Positions 46,510-57,800 of a stretch of 64,000 nucleotides of DNA are shown here, one piece after another (position 1 is the stretch's first letter; every line of letters starts with the position of its first letter). A program made the translations under genes and the position numbers. The stretch is from Phialocephala subalpina (lineage: Eukaryota > Ascomycota > Leotiomycetes > Helotiales > Mollisiaceae). The stretch lies in assembly GCA_900073065.1 (NCBI GenBank), contig FJOG01000013.1:147113-211112 (forward strand), given 5' to 3'. Under the pieces are notes generated by a model. That model saw only the letters and a list, made by a program, of their open reading frames with translations. It made no database searches and was not told the DNA's origin.

Positions 46510-48122
46510 CGAGTGTGGTCACCACTAAAGCAGGAAGGATTTCGGGAACAATTTGATGGACCTCGAATGCCACAGCATACCTTTCAGTTCCGTACGCTCA
46601 ACCACCGATCGGAGACCTTCGTTTCGCAGCACCAACTCCATCAACAGGACCTTCAATGGCACTTACCAAGCCAAGTCTGCTGCTCCGAATTGCATCGAAT
46701 ATGGGAGCTTCTTTCTCCAATCGGGTCCGTTGTCTGAAGACTGCTTATATTTGAACACCTAATACTTCCAAATGCAAATTCATGCGACGAGCTCCCTGTG
46801 AAAGTTTGAATTTATGGAGGATTGAACAAAGCTGGAAGTATCTCCCAACCACTGTACAATAGTTGCAACTTGGCCTCTGGTGGTGACTCGATCGTCCTCG
46901 CTGTCAATTACAGACTCGGCTCTTTGGGATTTTTGGCCGTAAAAAGTGGTGGTATTGAGAGAAACATGGGAATCCAAGACATTTTGCTTGCCTTGCAGTG
47001 GGTGCAAGATAATATCGGTGCTTTTGGTGGAGACAAGGTGAGGATCTCTCCTGGAGCCTTCTTGATGATGACAAGAACTGAAGTTTTGTGCAGGATAAGG
47101 TGCTGCTGCTCTTCGGGTAGTCAGCTGGTTCATACAACATCTACTCGATCGCAAGTCTTACTCAGGCACCTTCACTCATAAATGCTACGATCTGCAAGTC
47201 TTCTGGTGGGCTCTCACTTCAAATTTAATTATTCGATGCAGACTCTTGGAGCTGCATATGCTCTTGACCTAGGCTGTTCTGCCACAGATTTTAGTAGTAT
47301 ATAATCATTATTTTAACCATCGTACTTACAATATGCAGATTACCTATCTCAGATCTAAGCCGATCGCTGAACTGAATGCCTCTCTGCCTTCAGGTGGCAA
47401 TCTGGTTGTTATTGGCACTCCCCACGCCACAGATTTACACCCCTATATTGATGGGAACATCTTCTCCAGTATCCACCGCAATCCTAACTCAAGGCTTCGG
47501 CCCCATCCTGGCCCCCATCATCGAAGCCCAATTCCCCATCTCCCTCTACGCCAACTCAGCCTCCTACCCCGTCTACGCCACCATCGTCAAATGAAACCCT
47601 GGTACGAATACCTTTGCCCGGCGTTTCGAGGCATCCAACTTGCCACCTCCAAAGGTATCCCCGCATACACCTATCTCTTGGACTACGCTCCTTCATGTGA
47701 TTGGTACAGTGTGATTCCGGATAATGCGTTTGCGTTGGAGGTGCTTAGAGCTACACACACGGCGGAGATTCTGTTTGTCTTTGGCAATGTGGATAGGTTG
47801 CCGTTGCCGAAATGGGACGTGTAGTTTCACGAATGCAGAGAAATGGATTTCGAGGACGATGATGGTGGCTTGGACGGCGATGGCGGAGAGTGGGGATTCG
47901 AGTGTGGAGGGGTTAGAATGGCCGATGTCTAATCTGAGTGAGGGGTATGAGGCTGCGGGGTTAGATGTCGGAGATGTAACGAACATTGGAGTTGTAGAGT
48001 ATAGTGTTTGTGAGTTCTGGGATTATATTGCGAAGTTGGTCGAATGTACTTTTGGGGTTGATCTGCCCACGACTTCGGAATGCGTGCGATTTCGAGGTAG
48101 ACCACAGCGCCTCTTGCTTTAA
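46510..48122 (+). pseudogene. Type-B carboxylesterase/lipase pseudogene
   Basis: Consecutive fragments match the carboxylesterase type B layout: LSEDCLYLNT (normally EDCLYLN), the oxyanion region IYGG, then AVNYRLGSLGFLA and ALQWVQDNIGAFGGDK. C-terminal parts GFGPILAPIIEAQFP, AYTYLLDYAP, EILFVFGNVDRLP and EKWISRTMMVAWTAMAESG follow. The frame changes several times (near 47090, 47580 and 47820). Stops interrupt it at 46760-46762 (TAA) and at 46807-46809, where TGA replaces the Trp of a V-W-I-Y-G-G motif (TGG to TGA). The GESAG nucleophile stretch is unrecognisable. No start codon is evident. TGG-to-TGA is what C-to-T on the other strand yields, as in RIP. The gene cannot make an esterase. Confidence 0.8.
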
Positions 48123-48707
48123 ATTCTTCGATCAAAAATGCAGGTTTGATTCCCGAGTATCCCTTTATTTGTGATTGGAGTTGGAGCTCTTACCTATGTT
48201 GTAAGCTGGGTTTGACGACAACAGATATTCTCCATACATATACTCAGGATTAGAGGGGTTAAAATCAAAGCATACGTCAAGTTTATAAGATACGTGGATT
48301 AAAGACAAGTGACTAAAGATGACCCAGTATCTGAAAAGTACTGTCATTGACACAAGTGCAGGAACGTGGTTGACGTATTGTAAATGAAGTGAGAGTCAGT
48401 CTTTACAAAGTAGCACGGTTAAACAGATTTGGTTTTTTGAAATAGGAACTTCCGTTCTTACTGAAAACTTCAAAGTTACACAAGGCTATGTAAGTGATTT
48501 GAAGGAGCTTCCAATGACCTTACTGGGCAGACAAGTGCAAAGCTAGACCGGTGTCAATAAAAGACTTCATGGCACCCATATCTTGCCCGCATTCTCAGTC
48601 CCATACCATCCATTCTCCCACCAAGCCGGGCACAATCAGTCCTAAAAGAGTCATTATGGAAGCAACCAGAAAGGGTATTTTAAAGGACACATACCTTCTG
48701 ACCTTAA
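48123..48707. other. Intergenic, no gene
   Basis: AT-rich DNA between the esterase pseudogene and the CxxC protein gene's 3' end. Nothing recognised. Confidence 0.6.
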
Positions 48708-49344
48708 TTAATGCGTCAAACTAAATGCTAGCTCATTATTAGACGGGATGCTGGTCCATTTCGTGGTTTCGACCTGCGGCGTCTCGACATCTTTCGATTG
48801 ACGATGTCTCTGTCTTGATTGACGACGAGTTCCTTGGCTACTTGCGCTTTGAGCGGTGTCTGAAGAAGGATGCGTCAGCCAGTCCGATAATCCCGGAAAG
48901 TACAGTCATGATGCATAGCAACTACTCACGTGAGAGCGTGCATCCACCACAAAGCTTGACCCCAGACTTGCTCCCGCAATTCTCACATTCAGCTGTGTCG
49001 CCATTGGATACTCCATTCTTGCCAAAGTCATGCGCCATGTTAAACCCTCTGCTGCTGCATTCGGAGGACTTGCAAGCTGGAATGACCATGTCAAGCGAGC
49101 TGGATCCGAAAGGAGAGAGGAATGAGATCGCCGAGTGATACAGCTCGGTTGCGCGTCTTCCACAGACTTTGCAATACCAAAGCCGTGAGCCAAGGCGATA
49201 GGTTTGGTAGCGATTGATGACATAGGTTCTCATCGGAGTGTTGCCGTGGTGCTCCTGCGACGTATGGCTGCCATTGCGAGAGGTATCTGGAGGTGGTTGT
49301 AGAGCGCCACCAGCCGCTCGGTATGGTAACATCATGGTAGCCAT
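48708..49344 (-). CDS. Small CxxC zinc-binding-like protein, hypothetical
   Basis: Two exons (48930-49344 and 48708-48859) join in frame to 188 aa. The start at 49344 gives MATMMLPYRAAGGALQPP. Paired Cys motifs are CKVCGRR, CKSSEC and CENCGSKSGVKLCGGC, which suggest two zinc-binding sites, the last like half a MYND or treble-clef finger. A basic Arg/Gln-rich C-terminus (RRQSRQRHRQSKD) follows the intron. The central part VINRYQTYRLGSRLWYC...ATELYHSAI looks folded. No family is recognised; a nucleic-acid or protein-binding role is only a guess. Confidence 0.6.
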
Positions 49345-50733
49345 GATGCGGTAGACTTCTCCAGCTGGCGCGACTTGAACGCAAAGCTGTAGCGATGCAC
49401 GATGTAAATCCAACTGCGATGTCTGGTGTTGAAATTTATTGCATGGAGAAAGCGCAAACGCGTGCGTAAACGCAACAGAACAAGGCAAACCCCACGTGAT
49501 TCGACAAATTTTGGAAGGAACGACTTGGAAGCACCTGCACTTGCTAAGTTACCCCCTCCAGATCGAGTCAGACTTTTCAATTGTGAACTGAAAAATAGGT
49601 GCGTTGAGCTTGCTTGAATTATTTTAGCCAAAATATCCAGCACTAAGAGACATTGCTTCACAGGCTGTCCTCGAAGCAAGACTCACGTGCATTGTCTCCT
49701 CTGGTACTCGATCTGGATGGATCATGCTGACCTCTTTGGAATCTGTTCCAGGAACGCAAATCTTTTGCAAAGCTCCCGGGTATGCCAGATCCTCTTCAAC
49801 CCCCCAAACAATTGAATGGAGCTGTACCTGGCCAGGTTGAGCCCACAACTCTTACCAGCTACGTTACAGCGCCGGAGAAGAACATGTCCTGACTTGTTCA
49901 GATCACTCGATCCTCAACCTCACTGTGTATCACTGTTGAAATGATTGTGGGCCGATGTTTCTGCGTGATGTTGCACCCTCTGGAAAGGTCCTTCCGACAG
50001 TTGCCGCCGGGTCTGAAGCAATTTGAGGTAGGTCCATCCATGAGAGCAAGAGAACACGGTTCCAGCAATCACAGCCAAGGGCTCCTAAAGCTAAAATAGA
50101 AAAACTCCCGAAGGTAGTGGCTGGCCGCAGCATCTTACGTGTCGCAAGTTGGGATGGCAGATGGATAAAAAGTTTCCAAACACTTCAAATTCATGCAACG
50201 GACTCCGTGAAGACTTGACCGCAGCTGGATAGCGCCGTCATCTTGGGTATTTCGAGAAGCAGGAGTTCAAGAAGACTTTCGAATACGTATTTTGTATCAA
50301 GTACAAACTCCCGCAAGTCCTGTGATAAGAAAAAGCAGTATGCTCCAGAACTTTGCAATCTCAGGCAAACCACCGCCCCATCTTGGGCCCCAGAAAGATC
50401 TTCACGATTGCGGAAGAGCAGCAGTAAGGTTATAAGCGTGGGTGATATCAGCATGGATGTTGTGATACACTAGCTACGACAATCGAATAGGAGGCCAGTG
50501 GTCCTCGAGAAGCTGAGTGGAGGGCTTGGAGGATGCGACGCTCGCCACGATGTTTCATTATGCAGATGGTCTCCAACGTGTGCATGCATCATCCCTCACT
50601 CGAGGTGGGAGATCTCGCTCAATAAGTATGCTCTTGGGTCGCTGAGCCTAGACGATTCTGATGATAGAAAGTTGAGAGAAGAAAACATTTGTTCTCAGAT
50701 CTTCGAATTGTCGAATTTTGTGATTGATTGAAG
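49345..50733. other. Intergenic 1.4 kb
   Basis: Upstream DNA of the CxxC gene (-) and of the alpha-actinin locus (+). A minus-strand frame at 49690-49848 (LAYPGALQKICVPGTDSKEV) is protein-like, but no gene structure could be built. Otherwise nothing. Confidence 0.45.
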
Positions 50734-53723
50734 ATGTCCCAAATTGCGCTGGATAATGAAATAGGGGTTGCGCGTAGCCTGACTCCACCGATTAGCGAGG
50801 ATGGCTGTGACGCAGTGTCCGTTGGCAGTTCTGGTTGCCCGGGGACGGCAACTCCCGAGTCCCCTATTCAAGTAAACAATGAACTGAACGCTTCTGCTTA
50901 TNNNNNNNNNNNNNNNNNNNNNNNNNNNNNNNNNNNNNNNNNNNNNNNNNNNNNNNNNNNNNNNNNNNNNNNNNNNNNNNNNNNNNNNNNNNNNNNNNNN
51001 NNNNNNNNNNNNNNNNNNNNNNNNNNNNNNNNNNNNNNNNNNNNNNNNNNNNNNNNNNNNNNNNNNNNNNNNNNNNNNNNNNNNNNNNNNNNNNNNNNNN
51101 NNNNNNNNNNNNNNNNNNNNNNNNNNNNNNNNNNNNNNNNNNNNNNNNNNNNNNNNNNNNNNNNNNNNNNNNNNNNNNNNNNNNNNNNNNNNNNNNNNNN
51201 NNNNNNNNNNNNNNNNNNNNNNNNNNNNNNNNNNNNNNNNNNNNNNNNNNNNNNNNNNNNNNNNNNNNNNNNNNNNNNNNNNNNNNNNNNNNNNNNNNNN
51301 NNNNNNNNNNNNNNNNNNNNNNNNNNNNNNNNNNNNNNNNNNNNNNNNNNNNNNNNNNNNNNNNNNNNGTATCAAAGGACGTCGCAATCGCTCATCGCTA
51401 CAGAGAGAAGCCAACAGATCGAAGCAATTTACGACTCGTTTGCAACGAAGTGCTACCACCACCGAGAAGCCCACCGACAGCGAAATACTTGGGAGGAGAC
51501 GCGGGCGAGGCTTTCGAAGACAGACATCAAGTCTTCCTGCAGACCACGGATTGAAAGCAGTCGAGCCGCCGCATGAGCAAGCTCTGACAAAGATGGCCTT
51601 TGCGGAACAGCAGCAATGGATTACAGTCCAACAAAAAACATTCACAAAATGGTACGCTTCAAGTACCTTGTCGTGGAGCGACATTGACTAATTGGGCAGG
51701 CTTAACACCAAGATTGAACCACGAGAACTGGCAATTGTAGATCTTGTGAAGGATCTCAGCGATGGTGTGCGTAAACGTGTTTCTGCTTTATTGTCGCGCA
51801 AGGTTAACAGTCTGCTCAGGTCATTCTTATTCACCTCCTCGAATGTCTCTCGAACGAATCCCTCGGCCGTTATGCAGCAAAACCAAAATTACGAGTACAG
51901 CGATTCGAGAATGCCAATCTCTCACTAGACTTCATCAAGTCAAAGGGCATCCAGATGACGAACATTGGAGCGGAGGATGTCGTAGACGGGAACAGGAAGA
52001 TCATTCTGGGTCTCATCTGGACCCTAATTCTGCGATTCACAATCTCGGACATTAATGAGGAGGGTATGACTGCGAAGGAAGGTTTGCTGCTGTGGTGTCA
52101 AAGGAAGACGGCCTGCTACGACGAGGTTGATGTACGGAACTTCACAGACAGCTGGAACGATGGCCTGGCCTTCTGTGCATTGCTAGATATCCACCGACCG
52201 GACCTGATCGACTACGATGCCTTGGATAAGAATGACCACCGAGGAAACATGCAATTAGCCTTTGATATTGCAAGCAAGGAGATTGGTATTCCTGATCTGC
52301 TGGATGTTGAGGATGTCTGCGACGTCGCGAAACCTGATGAACGAAGTTTGATGACATATATAGCGTACTGGTTCCATGCCTTTTCGCAAATGGAGAAGGT
52401 TGAGAATGCAGGACGGAGGGTTGAGAAGTTCGTCAACAATATGCAGGGTGCTTGGGAGATGCAAAGCGCGTACGAGAGGAGGATGCGGGAGTTGTTGAAG
52501 AACATCCAGGAGAAGGTTGTGAGCTGGCAGGAATCGAGATTCGAAGGAACATACGTTGATGCAAAACGACAATCGACCGAGTTCAGTGCCTACAAGAGAG
52601 GAAAGAAAAGGGAGTGGGTTGCGGAGAAGAGTGATCTGGCTGCTCTTCTCGGAAACATCAAGACAAAAATGAGCACTTATCGCTTGCGGCCATACGAACC
52701 TCCAGTAGAGTTGAGATTGTCCGTTTTGGATGAGGAATGGTCCAAGCTGATGAAGTCCGAAATGGCTAGGGGTCAACTCATCAACGAGACGATCAGAGAG
52801 TAAGTCAAAATTTGCAGCCGTGTTGAGTGGATCTAACAGAGGACAGTATCAAGAACGCTCTGCGCAAGTCTTTCGCAGACAAGGCCAATGACTTTGCATT
52901 GGCTCTCAACACTATGCAATTAGCTATTTCAGGACTCGAAGGCGATGTTGAAGACCAATTGACTCACGTCCGCCGCTTGAACGAGAACTTGGAGCCTATG
53001 AATCAATATCTCAAGAAGATTGAGGAGGTTGATCAAAAGTGCGAGGAGGCCAACATCGAAGAGAATGACTTCACGACATATACTTACGATGAATTATGTT
53101 ACGAATTGAGCTTGGTCAAGAATTCTGTCTCGAAGAAATTGGCTTTCTTGGACAATCAAGTTGTCGCACGGAACATGACCAATTTGACCCCCATCCAACT
53201 CGAGGAATTCGAAAGCGTCTTCCGTCACTTTGACCGCGATGTCACCAACAGTCTCCACGAGCTCGAATTCAGTGCTGCTCTGGCATCACTCGGACTCGTC
53301 TTCAGCGAAGATGAAATGCATGAGTATTTCATCGAGACGTCAAATGGTAGGGACTACGTTACCTTCGAGCAGTTCATCCGCTTCATGGTCGATGTCACGG
53401 AGGATCAGAACACCGCCGAACAAGTCTTCCAAAGTTTCCGCGAGGTGGCTGATGGCAAGCCATATGTCACGGAGATGGATCTGCGTCATAGTCTTGTACC
53501 AGACGATGTTATCGACAAGCTTACGAAGTTCGTACCACTGCACCAAGGACCAGATTTGCAAGAGGACAGAGGCATGCCTCAATACGACTATATAAGCTTC
53601 ATGGATGGATTGATCAGCGATCCAAACGAGGGACAGGATACCAATGCTCTTGCAGATCTTCCAAATGGGAGAAGTCCGCAGAGAGCAAGCGCAGCTGGCA
53701 ACAAGACGAACGGCTTTCACTGA
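50734..53723 (+). CDS. Alpha-actinin (actin-bundling protein), possibly with an N-terminal extension
   Basis: The conventional part runs from ATG 51593 through exons 51593-51651, 51700-51766, 51820-52799 and 52847-53723, giving 660 aa, close to other fungal alpha-actinins. Order: two calponin-homology domains (QWITVQQKTFTKWLNTKIEP; KEGLLLWCQRKTACYDEVDV), a short rod of spectrin-like repeats and C-terminal EF-hand-like units (FRHFDRDVTNSLHELEFSAA; YDYISFMDGLI). It cross-links actin at the septal ring. The frame before 51593 stays open back to the N gap (RRRGRGFRRQTSSLPADH), and an ATG at 50734 left of the gap opens a Ser/Pro-rich frame (SLTPPISEDG). So an extended N-terminus starting at 50734 is possible; the gap hides the join. 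The core assignment is secure, the first 860 bp are not. Confidence 0.85.
50902..51368. other. Assembly gap (467 N)
   Basis: Run of N at the 5' part of the alpha-actinin locus. The open frames on its two sides are out of phase if the gap length is true, so it would contain an intron or the length is only an estimate. Confidence 0.97.
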
Positions 53724-54725
53724 GTTTGGGGAGTACATGCATACAATTGGGTGTTTTTGATTTTGGCAGCGCGAACGTTCGGAGCATGGCTTGAGGACAT
53801 TGTATAAAACACGAGGAGGAAACTCGCATGGTGTTATGATGTCGATGGGTGTCATGGAATTAGCATGCAATTAAGGCGAAGGGTTGGCGGTTGAGGTATG
53901 GGTTACTTCAGTATACAATTCGTCCCTTCAGAGGAGATGGTAGATAGGTGCGCGATGCATTAGAAAGATGATACCATTACTAAATATCCATTACGATACG
54001 AGTACGATCGAGAGCATGTTTCGAGAAGGTGGACTGAACGCGCAATAGGCTTGGCGTCGAAGGATTTGAAGCCATTCCCAAAATGGACCTTACCCCTTTT
54101 CTGCGTCCGAAGCGAGAATGCAACGTCAGCTCTCCTTCTATCGACAGTCTCGCGTTTGAAAACTAACATTACTGTGGGCCGTTGTGTCTAGGTAAAGGTA
54201 AAAGGTGGATGTTGGAAGACAGAATGCTTGTCTGTGTTCAAATGGAGATTTTGGCTATCGAGTGCTTTGAAAGTACGAACTTGGAAGTATCAAGTGGAGC
54301 CGAACATTCGAGGAAAATTGAGAGGAGGGAAGCTGTTGCTATCTCAATGACTGCTATACTTACAAGTCTATGGTGGAGAGGTGTTCGATTCTCGCATCGA
54401 GATCTAGCTTGAGCGAGTGCATGTCAAGCATCACCCTTTTCATACTCTTCAGGTTTGCTAGCTCATACAGGGCAACGACGATTAGAAAATGCAAATAAGA
54501 ATTATGAACAATCATGCCGTCTCTCGTTCCGGAGATTAATGCTCCACAGCTTGTCCAGGTTTTGTAACTTACTTCTAGAGACATTTTGTCTGGGACACCA
54601 AGAGAGATGCTTCAATGTCATGATGAGAGATCCTAGCAAAATGCAGAATGATCGTAAAGCCTGCTAGTACTTATATACACGAAAGATCAGTGAAAGGGTC
54701 AGAGCATGTGTGGTCATCTTCTTAC

Positions 54726-54893
54726 ATGCTGAGTATGATCTCGCTGCTATTCTCGCTGTTCGCAATACTTTGCGGGTTTCTAGGCTCTATCGAGGCAGGT
54801 GAAACAATAGCTGGCGGAGGCATCTCTCGCGTGGAAGCCAACCTCCTCGAAGAGAGCATGTACCTTGAACCATTCCCAAATGCTCAGTCTTAA
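54726..54893 (+). CDS. Possible small secreted peptide, doubtful
   Basis: An ATG at 54726 opens 55 codons: MLSMISLLFSLFAILCGFLG, then SIEAGETIAGGG and an acidic end before TAA at 54891-54893. The first 20 residues look like a signal peptide with possible cleavage near IEA-GE. No family; one Cys only, inside the hydrophobic stretch. It lies alone between alpha-actinin and a gene-poor tract. Chance ORF remains possible. Confidence 0.3.
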   Translation: MLSMISLLFSLFAILCGFLGSIEAGETIAGGGISRVEANLLEESMYLEPFPNAQS

Positions 54894-57800
54894 CAAAGAA
54901 TAGTCGCAAGTGAAATGGCAAACAAGTTCGGGCCTACTACCTTTCATATGTCAAGTCCCTTTCGCCACCTTTATATCGGATCTCCTTGAAATAGAAAACT
55001 CTAACGATCATTCATTGCTTAGCAAGCATAACTTTCTCTCCTTCTTGAGAGATAGAGAGACACTATGAGTCTATTCATGGCTGGTCTGATGGTGCTAAGA
55101 GACAAGCCCAGAATACTCTTCTCGACTGGAGCCTCAATGGGGGTGAGAAAAGTAACATAGGTACTTGCACCAGGAACAGGAATCAGAACTGCCGCTCGAA
55201 ATACTGACATATCAATGAAGTGTAAGAAAAATCAATCATGGTACTCACCACAACAGAAGTACACCCTCTTCCGCGGTCGATTACCCCTGCGGCGTTCCCT
55301 CTCCGTGTTCAGGATCTTCCTCCTCCTTTCCATCCCCAACCATTCCTACCCAATCAACCCACTCACCTCCACGTTTCCCGTCACAAGCGCGGCAGGAACA
55401 AGACGCAGGAACGCATGACGCGAAAACTTTCCCTCCTCGTCATATCATATCATAGGTATTATACATCTCGTTCCTGCGTTCAACTCAAGTTCACCTCGTG
55501 TCTCGTGTGTCTCGTGTGTCTCGCCAGCCTCCCATATAAATCACCTTTCCAACCAAACCCCCAGACCAAGGAAGAACAGAACCCCCGCCCCGAAATTAAT
55601 TAATCTATCAACCTTAAGACGGCCGATTTAAGCATCAGGCGCTTTCGAACAAAGCTCCAGTTTGGGGCAGCACTTTCGAAGCTTCCTATTGGAACGAGTC
55701 CCGGGATGCTCATACCTATTAGGCACTTTCGAGTACATGGTTTTGATAAGGGTGTCCCGCTCGTTCGTAGATCTTTTGAGTGGGCGGGAGATGGAAGATT
55801 GGGGGTTTGGGGGTTCTGTACCTGAGTCCAGACTTGGGTTTCCTTGCTCGTTCGCTAGATACATTTCCTCATGCTCACTGGAAGTTATGGTTGTTTGGTA
55901 GCCTAGGAAGATGGGTCACGGTAGTGTGACCAGGGAGCGAGATTTACTCGAGCTTGGAGACTGTGCCACCTGCGGCGACGGCAGTAGTGAAATGAGAGAT
56001 ACTTTGTGCCGCAGACCCCGTTCGTGAGCTCAAGCTCGAAGCTCAGAGCTCAAAGATAGCAAGCAAGCCGGTGTGCCATTTCTGATCTTTCGTGCGTAAG
56101 CAAGGGGAGGGAAGGAGGAGCTTCAAGGGAGGTAATCGGAAGCATCGCATGAAAGCGGTCCAGACCCGTATACTCTACTACCTCATGCGAGGGGCATGAC
56201 ATTCAGAATCTTGCTTGTCATGTATGCAAGCAAGCAAGCCACTCTTCCTTCCATTCTTCCTTCTACCGCCTCCCCCGCGATCCATGATACTGAGGGAAGG
56301 ATGTCATACGAGATGCTTCACCTTCCTTCTGCCTCGCATTGCTTGCATACTTGCAATCGTATCCTCCTCCCCTCACTAACACGGGACCAAAGCTCCGCTG
56401 TCCGCGGCGAGGGGGGGAATTTGAGCATGATTGCTTGCAGCTGTATATGAATATCGACCAGGAAGGAACTTGCTCATGGATAAGAAGCACCAGGACATTT
56501 GGGGGCCCGAAAACTCGGGTCTGATTGATAGTGGCTATCAACGACGGCACCAAAGGCGCATTCTCCGGCGTGTAGCTTTGAGCTGATGGTTAATATCCAT
56601 ATATTACCTCGTTGCACTACCTATACATCCATTGTCCGAATACGTTGGGGTCTGGACAGGAATGGAAGTCGTGCCTTACTCACGAGGACGACCAGGACGA
56701 GGATATGGGTATTTGACAGCCGACGGATCAAGGCGATGGATATCAACATAGGGCATTTTCCGCTGCCTCGAATCTCTCCAGCTCGCGGGAGCTAGATTGT
56801 GCTTGTATGGGAAGACCCTGTGATCCATGTTGGGTTTTGATTGTTGAATATAGAATATGCTGTTTGAGAGATCTGGATCTGGCATCTAGAGTATCTAGCT
56901 CTTTATCCATCTTGACACTTTGACGCGGCGGCTCCGTTAAATGTCCCCAGATATTCGCTATATCCCGCGTTTTCGAATCCTGACGGACAACCCGATTGAC
57001 GAGGAGCGGGAGGCTGGCACTTGGAGGAGTCGGAGCTTCAGGGGACCCGTGCTACGAGCCGTCTCTGCTTTCCCCTGCGCATTAGGAACGCCAAAGCAAG
57101 GGTAGCGAAATTTGGAATTCAAGCTCGAAGGTTTGTTGAGGGAATCAGCCAGGCTTCAAGAGGTTCTGATCGACTCTTAGATTGGGTATGAAAAAGCGGG
57201 AGGCTGGGGATTATTATATTGCACTGGCAAAGTTATTGGTTGGCTTGACGCTCCACGTTTTTTTGGGAGCAACAATGACAGGTGCTAAGAATGTGCGAAC
57301 AAATGTAAATATATTAATGGTGTGGTCAGCACTTGGTTGAGGCATTTCGACGCGCGAAACTTCTTCTTTTCACGATACGATTGCATCTTGAAGACCCTTC
57401 AAAATCCCTCGAGCTCGGGGTGACAGAGACATGACTGCATAATGAAACATGAAGGCGTGGGAGTACAGGCTGAAGGAATCTCACACCCCATTTTGCGTCT
57501 TGTATTGATGGCCATGTTGTTCCTGCGAAGATATTTTGAGCAGAGTTCTTGCCATGGCCAGTTTCACTGAGCTCAGCATTGTTGGTCACGCCGCCTGTTT
57601 AATTTGTATACGACAACCGCCGGTACCGACAGAATCATGCCCGGGACTCCCTTACAGGCGATCGCAAGAGGATGCTGATAGCCCAGTACAGAGCTGCAGA
57701 GTCATGGTCAGCGACACCGTGACCGATTCATCCTTCATACTGTAGATATGCTGTGATCCGTGATCGCAGAAGCCCAGGCTCGTCTGACAGGCTCCACAGG

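Noticed and set aside
54380..54400. GTTCGATTCTC, like a tRNA B box
   Set aside because: No cloverleaf can be formed with the upstream 60 bases.
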